A stretch of 64,000 nt of DNA from Hamadaea tsunoensis DSM 44101 (GTDB lineage: Bacteria; Actinomycetota; Actinomycetes; Mycobacteriales; Micromonosporaceae): the NCBI RefSeq assembly GCF_000428945.1, contig NZ_KE386822.1, positions 186,001 through 250,000 on the forward strand, in the 5' to 3' direction. How positions within the stretch are numbered: position 1 is the first letter of the stretch; each line of letters begins with the position of its first letter. This document shows, piece by piece, positions 8,442 through 17,338 of this stretch. A program made the translations under genes and the position numbers. The notes beneath the pieces were generated by a model. It had not been told where the DNA came from, made no database searches, and saw only the letters and a list, made by a program, of their open reading frames with translations.

Positions 8442-9045
8442 ACGCTGTACGCGGCGTGTCGCCACTCTCCGTGGCGTACGCGACCGGATTCCACTGAGGA
8501 TCGCGACCGGACTTCCCCAGCAGCCGCTCGAAGTCGGCGGCGCCGGCCGGCACCGGGACCTCGGGGCCGAACACCCGGGTGGCGCGGGCCGTGTCGCCCA
8601 TCATGTCGACCATGCCCAGCAGGTCTTCGACGGCCGCGTCGGACGGCGCGAACGGCCGGCCGGTGGCGCGGGCGAGATCCCAGGCGTGCAGCGTGAGGTC
8701 CAGCAGGGCCATCTGGCCCACGACGGACTGCGGCAGGCCCATGCCGGGGGAGACGCCCGCCAGCGCGGCCGGGTCCGACCAGGCGCGCACGAGCGTGTCG
8801 ATCTCGGGTGCGAACCGGGCCCGCCAGGCCGTCGTCAGGATGTCCGGCGTGGTCGAGAAGTCGGCCGGTTGCCGCCGGGCGAGTCCCTGGAAGTTCACGA
8901 TCACCTGGAACAGGTGGTTCACCAGGTCACCGACGCGGAACTCGGCGCAGGGCGTCGGGGCGGACAGCTGCCCGTCGGCGATGCCGGTGACCACCGGCAG
9001 GGCGGCGTCCCCGGCATCGCGCAGCAGCTTGCTGATCTCGGTCAT
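8437..9045 (-). CDS. TIGR03086 family metal-binding protein (DinB/MDMPI-like)
   Basis: 202-aa four-helix-bundle protein of the DinB/mycothiol-dependent maleylpyruvate isomerase superfamily, TIGR03086 group. Typical features are TPCAEFRVGDLVNHL with H44 and the second metal-site region LDLTLHAWDLARATG with H120. Such proteins often act as thiol (mycothiol)-dependent transferases, which fits a mycothiol producer, but no substrate is known. It is divergent from an AraC-type regulator with 71 bp between starts, a pairing often seen for this family. Confidence 0.85.
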   Translation of the reverse strand: MTEISKLLRDAGDAALPVVTGIADGQLSAPTPCAEFRVGDLVNHLFQVIVNFQGLARRQPADFSTTPDILTTAWRARFAPEIDTLVRAWSDPAALAGVSPGMGLPQSVVGQMALLDLTLHAWDLARATGRPFAPSDAAVEDLLGMVDMMGDTARATRVFGPEVPVPAGAADFERLLGKSGRDPQWNPVAYATESGDTPRTAS

Positions 9046-9116
9046 GCCCCGACGCTAGGCGGGCCCGGCGCGGACCGGCTTGAACAAACGCGACGATCGA
9101 ACGCGACAATGAACAG

Positions 9117-9938
9117 GTGCTCCGCCGCGACACGAACGGGATCGTCGACCCGCGTACGCTCACCCGCCGGGTCCGCTACCGGCGGCTGCCGCCGGCCCCC
9201 GAGCTCGCGCGGTGGATCGAGCACTACTGGTTCATCGACTGGGACCTGGCCGAGCCGCACACGCAGCACGTCGTGGGACACCCGACGGTGACGCTGACCG
9301 TGATGAAGCCCACATCGGACGATCCCGTGACCGGCCGGGTCACCGGTCCGGCGCGGGCCCTGTTCACGATCGAGCTCGCCGGCCGCGGCTGGGTACGCGG
9401 CGCGCAGTTCCGTCCCGGCGCCGCGCGGGCCTTTCTCGGGCGCTCGCCGGGAGGGCTGGCCGGCCGGCAGGTCCCGGTCGCCGAGGCGCTGCCCGCCTTC
9501 GACTGGACCGCCGTCGCCAAGGCCGCCGAGCTGATGGCACCGGACGAGGCCGTGGTCGCTGTGCTCGACGCGGCCCTGATCGCCTGCGCGCCCGTACCGG
9601 ATCCGCGGTCCGACCAGGCGGTCGCGATCGTGGAGGCCGTCCGGGAGGACCGTTCGCTGCGCCGCGTCGACGAGGTCGCCCGGGCCGCAGGCCTGTCCGT
9701 ACGCGCTCTGCAGCGGCTGTTCGCCGAGCAGGTCGGGGTGTCGCCGAAATGGGTACTGCTGCGCTACCGGATCCACGACGCGGTGGCCGCGGCCGCCCCG
9801 GAGGTCGACTGGGCCGGACTGGCCGCCGATCTCGGGTACGCCGACCAGGCCCATCTCGTCCGCGACTTCACCGCGACGCTGGGTGTCCCGCCGGTCGCGT
9901 ACGCGGCGCGACTGCCTCCGGCGTCGGAGCGGGCCTAG
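9117..9938 (+). CDS. AraC family transcriptional regulator
   Basis: 273-aa regulator with a DUF6597-like N-terminal sensing domain (YRRLPPAPELARWIEHYWFI) and a C-terminal AraC double helix-turn-helix from about residue 175 (VDEVARAAGLSVRALQRLF, then YADQAHLVRDFTATLGVPP). GTG start. Its neighbour, the divergent TIGR03086 gene, is the most likely target. The inducer is unknown. Confidence 0.88.
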   Translation: MLRRDTNGIVDPRTLTRRVRYRRLPPAPELARWIEHYWFIDWDLAEPHTQHVVGHPTVTLTVMKPTSDDPVTGRVTGPARALFTIELAGRGWVRGAQFRPGAARAFLGRSPGGLAGRQVPVAEALPAFDWTAVAKAAELMAPDEAVVAVLDAALIACAPVPDPRSDQAVAIVEAVREDRSLRRVDEVARAAGLSVRALQRLFAEQVGVSPKWVLLRYRIHDAVAAAAPEVDWAGLAADLGYADQAHLVRDFTATLGVPPVAYAARLPPASERA

Positions 9939-9951
9939 AGCCGGTGCCCCG

Positions 9952-10827
9952 CTAGAAGAGTCCGGCGGTCGGGCCGGCGTTGTCGCCGCCGCCGCGGCGG
10001 CGCAGGTACTTCTCGAACTCGCTGGCGATCTCGTCGCCGGACAGCGGCTGCAGCCCGGCGTCGCCCGCCCGCTCCTCCAGCTCGCGGAGGTATTCGCCCA
10101 GCTCGGCGTCTTGTTCGCCGGCCGACTTGACCTTGTCCTCCCAGTCGGCCGACTCCTCGGCGAGGTCGCCGACGGGCACCGGCAGGTCGAGCACCTCCTC
10201 GATGCGGTGCAGCAGCGCGAGGGTGGCCTTCGGGCAGGGCGGGTTGTTGGCGTAGTGCGGGACGTGCACCCAGAACGACAGCGAGTCGATCTCGGCGTTC
10301 TGGGCGGCGTCGTGCAGCACGCCGACGATGCCGGTCGGGCCGTCGTAGCGGGTCGGCAGCAGGTTGAGCCGCTGCATCGCCTCGCTGTTGGGCGAGCTGC
10401 CGCTGATGGGCAGCGGCCGGCTGTAGGGCACGTCGGCCAGCAGCGCGCCGAGCAGCACGATCTGGCCGACCTCCAGGCTGTGGCACAGCTCCAGGACGTC
10501 GGCGCAGAACCCCCGCCAGCGCATGTTGGGCTCGATGCCCCGGATCAGCACCACGTCACGGTCGGACCCGGGCGGGCTCGCGACCAGGAACCGCGTGGTC
10601 GGCCACTCGATGCGGCGGGTGTCGCCGTCGACGAGGCTGATGTGCGGCCGGGTGACCTGGAAGTCGTAGTAGTCCTCCGGATCGATCGCGGCGATCTCCT
10701 TCGCGTCCCACAGCTGCTCCAGATGATCCAGGGCGGCCGAGGCGGCGTCGGCGGCGTCGTTCCATCCCTCGAAGGCGGCGAGGGCCACCGGGTTGCGCAG
10801 GGTCGGCAGTCCGTCGAACTCACTCAC
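9952..10827 (-). CDS. PAC2 family protein
   Basis: 291-aa member of the PAC2 (proteasome assembly chaperone 2) family common in actinobacteria. It begins MSEFDGLPTLRNPVALAAFEGWNDAADAA-type sequence and has the family's FWVHVPHYANNPPCP segment and an acidic, helical C-terminus ending in RRRGGGDN. In actinobacteria these are cytosolic proteins of unclear role, sometimes discussed with proteasome function. It is divergent from metH across 142 bp. Confidence 0.9.
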   Translation of the reverse strand: MSEFDGLPTLRNPVALAAFEGWNDAADAASAALDHLEQLWDAKEIAAIDPEDYYDFQVTRPHISLVDGDTRRIEWPTTRFLVASPPGSDRDVVLIRGIEPNMRWRGFCADVLELCHSLEVGQIVLLGALLADVPYSRPLPISGSSPNSEAMQRLNLLPTRYDGPTGIVGVLHDAAQNAEIDSLSFWVHVPHYANNPPCPKATLALLHRIEEVLDLPVPVGDLAEESADWEDKVKSAGEQDAELGEYLRELEERAGDAGLQPLSGDEIASEFEKYLRRRGGGDNAGPTAGLF

Positions 10828-10969
10828 ATCCGACAGCCTAGTCCGCTCCTACGACAGCGCCGCACGGCGACGAGGCCGGGCCTGGCGTGTCGGCGTACGC
10901 CGGTCCCGCTGACCGGGAGGGCGGCCCTGCCGGCGAGGTGGCGTCCGACGTGCGGATTAAGCTGAATGC

Positions 10970-13900
10970 GTGACGAATGCCTTCCTTGCCGCGCTCCGTG
11001 ACCGTGTCCTCATCGCCGACGGTGCGATGGGCACGATGTTGCAGGCGGCCGGGCCCACGCTGGACGACTTCGGCGGCCTGGAGGGCTGCAACGAAGTGCT
11101 GAACGTGACCCGGCCCGACATCGTGCGGGCCGTGCACGAGGCCTACTTCGCGGCCGGGTCGGACTGCGTCGAGACCAACACGTTCGGGGCCAACGCCACC
11201 GCGCTGGGCGAGTACGGGATCAGCGAGCGGATCTACGAGTACTCGGTGTCCGGAGCCCGGCTGGCCCGGGAGGTCGCGGACGGCTTCGCGGCCGACGGCC
11301 GGCCCCGGTTCGTGATCGGTTCGGTCGGCCCCGGCACGAAGCTGCCGAGCCTGGGCCACCTGCCGTACGCGACGCTCCGCGACGCGTACACGGAGAATGT
11401 GCGCGGCCTGGTGGACGGCGGCGCGGACGCGGTCCTCGTGGAGACCTGCCAGGACCTGCTGCAGGTGAAGGCGGCGGTGATCGGCGCGAAGCGGGCGATC
11501 GCGGCGAGCGGCCGCGAGGTGGCGCTGATCGCGCAGATGACCGTGGAGACCACGGGCACGATGCTTTTGGGCAGCGAGATCGGCGCGGCGCTGGCGGCGA
11601 TCGAGCCGCTGGGCATCGACCTGATCGGGATGAACTGCGCGACCGGCCCGGCGGAAATGACCGAGCACCTGCGCTACCTGTCGCAGCACGCCCGGGTGCC
11701 GGTGTCGGTGATGCCGAACGCGGGCCTGCCGATCCTGACGGCCGACGGCGCGCACTACCCGCTGACCCCGGACGAGCTGGCCGAGGCGCTGGGCCGGTTC
11801 GTGAACGAGTACGGCGTGAACTTCGTCGGCGGCTGCTGCGGCACGACGCCCGGGCACATCGCCGCGGTGGTCGCCGCGCTGAACGAGACCGCCCCCGTCC
11901 GCCGCGAGCCGCGCATCGAGCCGGGTCTCGCGAGCCTCTACCACCACGTGCCGTTCCAGCAGGACGCGAGCGTGCTGCTGGTCGGCGAGCGGACGAACGC
12001 CAACGGCTCCAAGGCGTTCCGTGACGCGATGCTGGCCGGCGACTTCAACGGCTGCATCGAGATCGCCCGCGAGCAGGCCCGCGACGGCTCGCACCTGCTG
12101 GACCTGTGCGTCGACTACGTCGGCCGGGACGGCGCGGCCGACATGCGCGAGCTGGCCGGCCGGTTCGCGACCGCGTCCACGCTGCCGATCATGCTCGACT
12201 CGACCGAGCCGGCCGTGCTGGAGGCCGGCCTGGAGATGCTCGGCGGCCGCTCGATCATCAACTCCGTCAACTTCGAGGACGGCGACGGCCCGAACTCCCG
12301 CTACATGCGAGTGATGCCGGTCGTGCGCGAGCACGGCGCGGCCGTGGTGGCGCTGACCATCGACGAGGAGGGCCAGGCGCGTACGCGGGAGTGGAAGGTG
12401 CGCGTCGCCGACCGCCTCATCGACGACCTCACCGGCCGGTGGGGCCTGCGCATCCAGGACATCTTCATCGACGCGCTGACCTTCCCGATCGCCACCGGCC
12501 AGGAGGAGACCCGCCGCGACGGCATCGAGACGATCGAGGCGATCCGCGAGATCGCGGCCCGCCACCCGGGGGTGAACTTCACCCTGGGTGTCTCGAACAT
12601 CTCCTTCGGCCTCAACCCGGCCGCCCGCCAGGTGCTCAACTCCGTGTTCCTGCACGAGTGCACCCAGGCCGGTCTGACCAGCGCGATCGTGCACGCCTCG
12701 AAGATCCTGCCGATGGCGCGCATCCCCGAGGAGCAGCGCCAGGTCGCCCTCGACCTCGTCTACGACCGGCGCGTCTTCCGGGCCGACGGCACGGTGGAAT
12801 ACGACCCGCTGCAGAAGTACATCGACCTGTTCGAGGGCGTCGACGCGGCCTCGGCCCGCGCCTCGCGCGCCGAGGAACTACTGGCCCTGCCGCTCGACGA
12901 GCGGCTGCAGCGGCGCATCGTCGACGGCGAGCGCAACGGCCTGGAAGCCGACCTCGACCTCGCCCTGGAGTCCCGCGGGGCGCTGGAGATCGTCAACGAC
13001 ACCCTGCTGGAGGGCATGAAGACGGTCGGCGACCTGTTCGGCTCCGGCCAGATGCAGCTGCCGTTCGTCCTGCAGTCCGCCGAGGTGATGAAGATCGCGG
13101 TCGCGTACCTCGAACCGCACATGGAGAAGGCCGACGCCGCCGGCAAGGGCACGATCGTGCTGGCCACCGTCCGCGGCGACGTGCACGACATCGGCAAGAA
13201 CCTGGTCGACATCATCCTGTCCAACAACGGCTACACGGTCGTCAACCTCGGCATCAAGCAGCCGATCAACGCGATCCTCGACGCCGCCGAGGAGCACTCG
13301 GCCGACGTCATCGGCATGTCCGGCCTGCTGGTCAAGTCGACGGTCATCATGAAGGAGAACCTCGCCGAGATGCTCGCGCGCGGCATGGCCTCGCGCTGGC
13401 CGGTCCTGCTCGGCGGCGCGGCCCTGACCCGCTCCTACGTCGAGGACGACCTGCGCTCCCTGTTCGACGGCGGCCAGGTCCACTACGCCCGCGACGCCTT
13501 CGAGGGCCTCGCCCTCATGGACCGGGTCATGACCGCCAAGAAGACCGGCGTCGCCGTCCTCGACCCCGTCCGCGAGGCCGCGCTGGCCGCCCGCCGCGAA
13601 CGCCGCGAGAAGCACCGCGCCGTCGTCACGGCCGAACTTCCCGGCCTGGACGATGCCAGCGTACGCAGCGACGTCGCGACCGACGCCGAGGTGCCGCAGC
13701 CGCCCTTCTTCGGTACGCGCGTCGTCAAGGGCATCCCGACCGGCGACTACGTGTCCATGCTGGACGAACGGGCGCTGTTCCTCGGCCAGTGGGGCCTGCG
13801 CGGCGCGCGGGCCGGCCAGGGACCGTCCTACGAGGAGCTGGTCGAGACCGAGGGCCGCCCGCGGCTGCGTTACTGGCTCGACCGCTTCGCCACCGAGCAG

Positions 13901-14488
13901 GTCCTCGAAGCGGCCGTCGTCTACGGCTACTTCCCGTGCTACTCCTCGGGCAACGACCTCGTCCTGCCCGAGCAGGGCGTCACGTTCACCTTCCCGCGGC
14001 AGCGCCAGGAGCGGCGGCTGTGCCTGTCCGACTTCTTCCGCACCCAGGCGGCGGGACCCGACGTGGTCGGGCTGCAGCTGGTCACCGTCGGCCACACCAT
14101 CAGCGAGTACGCGAACAAGCTGTTCGCGCAGAACGCGTACCGGGACTATCTGGAGGTGCACGGGCTGTCGGTGCAGCTGACCGAGGCCCTGGCCGAGTAC
14201 TGGCACGCGCGCGTCCGCTCGGAATTGTCCCTCCCGTCCGGCGGCTCGGTCGGGTCAGCCGACCCCGGTGACCTCGCGGGGATCCTGCACAACGACTACC
14301 GCGGCTGCCGGTACGCGTTCGGCTATCCGGCGTGCCCGGACCTGGAGGACCGGGCGAAGATCGTGTGGCTGCTGGACGCGGGGCGGATCGGTGTGGAGCT
14401 GTCCGAGGAATACCAGCTGCATCCGGAGCAGGCGACGGACGCGATCATCGTCCACCACCCGGAAGCGAACTACTACAACGCCAAGTGA
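10970..14488 (+). CDS. metH: Cobalamin-dependent methionine synthase
   Basis: Cytosolic enzyme that moves a methyl group from 5-methyltetrahydrofolate to homocysteine through cobalamin. All four modules are present in 1172 aa: homocysteine/zinc domain (about 1-310, ligands C223, C289, C290), pterin-binding domain (about 325-610), cap and B12 domain (about 640-870) with DVHDIGKN whose H739 is the lower axial cobalt ligand, and the AdoMet reactivation domain (about 890-1172). GTG start. A TTAAGCT box lies only 6 bp upstream, so the message may be leaderless. No cobalamin riboswitch is visible upstream. Confidence 0.97.
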   Translation: MTNAFLAALRDRVLIADGAMGTMLQAAGPTLDDFGGLEGCNEVLNVTRPDIVRAVHEAYFAAGSDCVETNTFGANATALGEYGISERIYEYSVSGARLAREVADGFAADGRPRFVIGSVGPGTKLPSLGHLPYATLRDAYTENVRGLVDGGADAVLVETCQDLLQVKAAVIGAKRAIAASGREVALIAQMTVETTGTMLLGSEIGAALAAIEPLGIDLIGMNCATGPAEMTEHLRYLSQHARVPVSVMPNAGLPILTADGAHYPLTPDELAEALGRFVNEYGVNFVGGCCGTTPGHIAAVVAALNETAPVRREPRIEPGLASLYHHVPFQQDASVLLVGERTNANGSKAFRDAMLAGDFNGCIEIAREQARDGSHLLDLCVDYVGRDGAADMRELAGRFATASTLPIMLDSTEPAVLEAGLEMLGGRSIINSVNFEDGDGPNSRYMRVMPVVREHGAAVVALTIDEEGQARTREWKVRVADRLIDDLTGRWGLRIQDIFIDALTFPIATGQEETRRDGIETIEAIREIAARHPGVNFTLGVSNISFGLNPAARQVLNSVFLHECTQAGLTSAIVHASKILPMARIPEEQRQVALDLVYDRRVFRADGTVEYDPLQKYIDLFEGVDAASARASRAEELLALPLDERLQRRIVDGERNGLEADLDLALESRGALEIVNDTLLEGMKTVGDLFGSGQMQLPFVLQSAEVMKIAVAYLEPHMEKADAAGKGTIVLATVRGDVHDIGKNLVDIILSNNGYTVVNLGIKQPINAILDAAEEHSADVIGMSGLLVKSTVIMKENLAEMLARGMASRWPVLLGGAALTRSYVEDDLRSLFDGGQVHYARDAFEGLALMDRVMTAKKTGVAVLDPVREAALAARRERREKHRAVVTAELPGLDDASVRSDVATDAEVPQPPFFGTRVVKGIPTGDYVSMLDERALFLGQWGLRGARAGQGPSYEELVETEGRPRLRYWLDRFATEQVLEAAVVYGYFPCYSSGNDLVLPEQGVTFTFPRQRQERRLCLSDFFRTQAAGPDVVGLQLVTVGHTISEYANKLFAQNAYRDYLEVHGLSVQLTEALAEYWHARVRSELSLPSGGSVGSADPGDLAGILHNDYRGCRYAFGYPACPDLEDRAKIVWLLDAGRIGVELSEEYQLHPEQATDAIIVHHPEANYYNAK

Positions 14489-14628
14489 CGGGTACGCCTA
14501 TCCTGACGTGTTGTTTCGTGGCCTGATCATGGATGTTGGCCGTCTGTGGGCCGTTGGGCGGCTCGTCGGGGGCCTTCGAGCGCGCGATCTACGGCGGCAC
14601 CGAGTGACGGATCGTTGTCGGGAGGTGG

Positions 14629-15423
14629 GTGACACGTCCACTGGACGAGAGTGGAATTTCGCTGGTGGACGCTGATCTCGGTGCGGCAGACTTCGCGGTC
14701 GTGGCGGACGAGATCGCGCGGCTCATCAGGCTGTTGGACGACGACTCGACCGAGATCGCCGAGGACGCGAAGGCTGAACTGATCTCGATCGGGGGCGAGG
14801 CGATCCAGCCGTTGGCGGCCGCCGTGGGATCGCTGGACCGATACGGTCAGCTTTCTGCGATCGAGGTCTTCGAGCACCTTGGCGATGCCACCGCCGGACC
14901 TGCGTTGACTGGTCTGCTCCGCAGCGAGCATAGGACGGTTCGGGAGTGGTCGGCCTGGGCGATCGCTGAGCTCGGCGTTCGGGAGGCGGTGCCGATGTTG
15001 TGGGAGGCGTATCGGCGGCAGCGTGTCAGTGGTGACGGGCCTGATTGGACCGAGGCGGTTGGGATCCGTCGCGCGCTGACGGTGCTGGGAGCGCGGCAGG
15101 AGGTCGTGCCGCCGTTGACGTCGTCGTTACGGACGACAGCCGGCGGCATTCAACGGGCCTGGCCGTCTGCCCGGCTTGTGGACGTCGTCAACGACCTGGC
15201 CGACCGCGATCAGGCGGTGCTGTACTTCATGCTGTGGGCTGTCATCGACGGTGGCGCGTACTGGAACGGCCATGAGCAGCTCGACGAGCCGCTCGACTTC
15301 GGCAAGCCATGGTGGCAGGTCGTGGAGGACGCGCGGGAGTCCGCACTCATCGAGGCGGCATTCGTGGCTCCGCGTCCGAACCTGTTCGTGACCGTGGAGT
15401 GGATCGATCGCGCGGATGTCTGA
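14629..15423 (+). CDS. HEAT-repeat domain-containing protein
   Basis: 264-aa soluble helical repeat protein. Two to three HEAT/PBS-lyase-like repeats are visible, for example around residues 60-130 (AIEVFEHLGDATAGPALTGL, then REWSAWAIAELGVREAVPML). GTG start with a GGGAGGTGG ribosome site. Codon use is visibly less biased than in neighbours (GTT, CGT and CGG are mixed), which hints at later acquisition. Such proteins serve as scaffolds or as immunity proteins in toxin systems, but no toxin gene is seen here. Function unknown. Confidence 0.75.
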   Translation: MTRPLDESGISLVDADLGAADFAVVADEIARLIRLLDDDSTEIAEDAKAELISIGGEAIQPLAAAVGSLDRYGQLSAIEVFEHLGDATAGPALTGLLRSEHRTVREWSAWAIAELGVREAVPMLWEAYRRQRVSGDGPDWTEAVGIRRALTVLGARQEVVPPLTSSLRTTAGGIQRAWPSARLVDVVNDLADRDQAVLYFMLWAVIDGGAYWNGHEQLDEPLDFGKPWWQVVEDARESALIEAAFVAPRPNLFVTVEWIDRADV

Positions 15424-16058
15424 AGGATAGGAAACGCGCGACGCAGGCCGATGACCGGCGACACCAAGCCCACCAGCACCCGGCGGAGTGTCACCTATGT
15501 CCCGACAATCGCGGCGTACGAGGGCGAGCGACAGCAGACTATTTCCCGAACTGGACCCTGTTTACTCCGCGAGGTCTAACCGTCATGATCGTTCGTTCAC
15601 ACCGAAGCGAGCCACTGGCAACAGGGTTGCGAGATGGGTGTCGTTCGGGCACGGTGTCTGCGGACCGGTGGCAGAGTCTGGACTATTGCAGCGTCTACGT
15701 GCCACGCAGCCCGCACGCGGGCGGCACCTTGACGTGTGGGGCCTTCAGGCGTGCCTTGGCCCTACCGGGGGTTCGAATCCCCTCCGGTCCGCGTGGAGCC
15801 AGTGTCTTGGGCTGTGGGCCGTCTGGGGTCGACACGGTCCGGCCAGCGACGACCGAGACTGACCATATTCGCGCAGGCCAGACCAGGTTTCGAGTGCCCC
15901 GATCAGAGACGCTGGAAAGCGTTGATCAGTGCAATGCCACGTAGGGACGCCTTCGGCGTACCGATGCGGCGTATGGATGGGATGACAACCGATATGCCGG
16001 TGTGACGCGTTCGCTACCTCGGGAACCCGATGATCGGGTGCCGACCGAGGAGACCCGC
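15424..16058. other. 635-bp gene-free region of lower GC content holding a tRNA-like RNA
   Basis: No convincing protein gene is seen. The region is less GC-rich than its surroundings, as is the HEAT gene before it. It holds a small hairpin GCAAC-AGG-GTTGC (15618-15630) and the tRNA-like RNA at 15660-15792. The last ~260 bp before the lipoprotein gene show no recognised signal other than a plausible start region near 16040. Confidence 0.6.
15660..15792 (+). ncRNA. tRNA-like structured RNA with a hairpin in place of the anticodon loop
   Basis: The 5' GGACCGG (15662-15668) pairs fully with CCGGTCC (15784-15790), and two further pairs extend the stem outward. The T arm is near canonical: GGGGG-TTCGAAT-CCCCT (15767-15783). 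The D arm pairs GCAG (15671-15674) with TTGC (15686-15689) and has the loop GG and A21-like A. An anticodon-position stem GCGTC/GACGT (15691-15695/15731-15735) does not close a 7-nt loop; it continues through GTGCC/GGCAC (15699-15703/15723-15727) and GCCCG/CGGGC (15709-15713/15718-15722). A long variable arm GGGCC/GGCCC follows (15739-15743/15758-15762). D-arm sequence resembles type II (Ser/Leu) tRNAs. No CCA is encoded. It could be a specialised tRNA-like RNA or a decayed tRNA; the intact pairing favours the former. Confidence 0.6.
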
Positions 16059-16847
16059 ATGCGCCGCACCGGTTTCTACAGTGGACTGACCGCCGCGCTG
16101 GCGGCTGTCCTGCTGGCGGGCTGTTTCGCCGGTACGCCGAACCTCGGCCCGAGCCAGCAGCCCGTCGAGGCCGGACACGCCTGCGAGGATCTGGCCGACA
16201 CCGGCAACCAGATCGAGTTCGGTGACGAGCTGGGCGACGAGATCCACGGCGTCGAGCTGGGAATGGGCAAGACCGGTGTCATCCTGGCCCACGAGGAGTC
16301 CGGTGACGTCTGCGAGTGGCTGCCGTTCGGGCAGGAGTTGCAGGCCAACGGGTACCACGTGCTCGTGTTCGACTTCGTGGACGACTCGGTCGGGGTGTCG
16401 AAGGGGCCCGAAGGCGACATGGTCCGCCAGCTCCAGTCGGCCGCGGCGTTCCTGCGCAAGCTCGGCGCGCAGTCGATCGTCCTCATGGGAGCGTCGATGG
16501 GGGCGACGGGGGTGCTGAACGCGGGCGGCGTACTGAGTCCGGGGCCGGCGGCGGTGGTCGCGCTGTCGCCGATCGGGGACTACAAGGGGGTGAAAGCGGT
16601 CGACGGGGCGAAGAAGGTCACGGTCCCGCTGCTGGTCGCGGCCGGCAAGAAGGACACGATCACCTATCCCGACAGCGCCGACATCGCTCAGGCGGCGTAC
16701 GCGCAGGCGCCCGCGAAGAACAAGAAGCTGCTCCTCGGCAACGACGAACTGCGCGGGCACAACATCGTGACGCAGGGGATCGGCCACGACGACGTACGCG
16801 TACAGGTGCTGACCTGGCTCACGACCGTCGCGCCTCCGCTGCCCTGA
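16059..16847 (+). CDS. Alpha/beta-hydrolase lipoprotein
   Basis: 262-aa secreted lipoprotein. The signal peptide ends with lipobox LLAGC (C22), so the mature protein is anchored outside the membrane. The hydrolase core shows the nucleophile elbow GASMGAT with S146, an acidic residue in AAGKKDT (D198) and a candidate histidine in RGHN (H233), a dienelactone-hydrolase-like layout. The start MRRTGFY is chosen because it gives a proper n-region; an upstream in-frame start would add 19 polar residues. Substrate unknown. Confidence 0.82.
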   Translation: MRRTGFYSGLTAALAAVLLAGCFAGTPNLGPSQQPVEAGHACEDLADTGNQIEFGDELGDEIHGVELGMGKTGVILAHEESGDVCEWLPFGQELQANGYHVLVFDFVDDSVGVSKGPEGDMVRQLQSAAAFLRKLGAQSIVLMGASMGATGVLNAGGVLSPGPAAVVALSPIGDYKGVKAVDGAKKVTVPLLVAAGKKDTITYPDSADIAQAAYAQAPAKNKKLLLGNDELRGHNIVTQGIGHDDVRVQVLTWLTTVAPPLP

Positions 16848-16856
16848 GCCGGCCGG

Positions 16857-17267
16857 TCAGAAGCTGGAACCTCGGCTCGCGGCGGTGAGGATCACGGTGC
16901 CGAAGATGTCGCACACCAGCAGCACGATGACGACCTGCAGGACGGTGAAGATCCAGCCGAGGACCACCGCCAGGTTGGCGAGCTCGATGCCGCGCTCGCC
17001 GGACTCCGCGATCTGCTGCTTCGCCTTGCCCCCGAGGTAGATGCCTACGGGCGGGAGGACGAAGCACGCGAAGACGATCGCGAGGATCGCGTACGCGTTG
17101 GTCGGAATGTAGCGCTCGGGCGCGTATCCGGACGGCTGGGGCTGCGGTGCGGGCGGTAGCGACGGCGGCGCGACCTGGTCGGCGGGGGCGGGATAGGGCG
17201 GCGGCTCGCCGGCCGGGGCGTGCGGGCGCAGGTGCGGCGCGGGGGCGTGCGGGGCCGGCTCGCTCAT
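16857..17267 (-). CDS. DUF4190 domain-containing membrane protein
   Basis: 136-aa protein with a Pro/Ala-rich cytoplasmic N-terminus (about 55 residues) followed by NAYAILAIVFACFVLPPVGI and a second hydrophobic segment (GWIFTVLQVVIVLLVCDIFG), the DUF4190 two-helix pattern with GGKAKQQI between. The ATG follows GGGAGGAACC. Small proteins of this type are common in actinomycetes; function unknown. Confidence 0.8.
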   Translation of the reverse strand: MSEPAPHAPAPHLRPHAPAGEPPPYPAPADQVAPPSLPPAPQPQPSGYAPERYIPTNAYAILAIVFACFVLPPVGIYLGGKAKQQIAESGERGIELANLAVVLGWIFTVLQVVIVLLVCDIFGTVILTAASRGSSF

Positions 17268-17338
17268 GGTTCCTCCCGTGGTGAGCTGAGTGCCGCCACA
17301 GTATGAGACGCCGGCACAACCCGCGCGGGGCTTCCCGA

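Noticed and set aside
10838-12694. Long open frame opposite metH
   Set aside because: High GC gives long open frames on the non-coding strand. Its composition is Arg/Gly/Val/His-rich with no domain, and metH on the other strand is certain.
15660-15792. Selenocysteine tRNA or tmRNA
   Set aside because: It lacks the UCA anticodon loop and characteristic Sec acceptor/T sequence, and has no tag-peptide open frame or Ala-type G-U acceptor pair of tmRNA.
16002-16058. Upstream start for the hydrolase lipoprotein
   Set aside because: It would place 19 polar residues before a normal lipoprotein signal peptide, preventing export.
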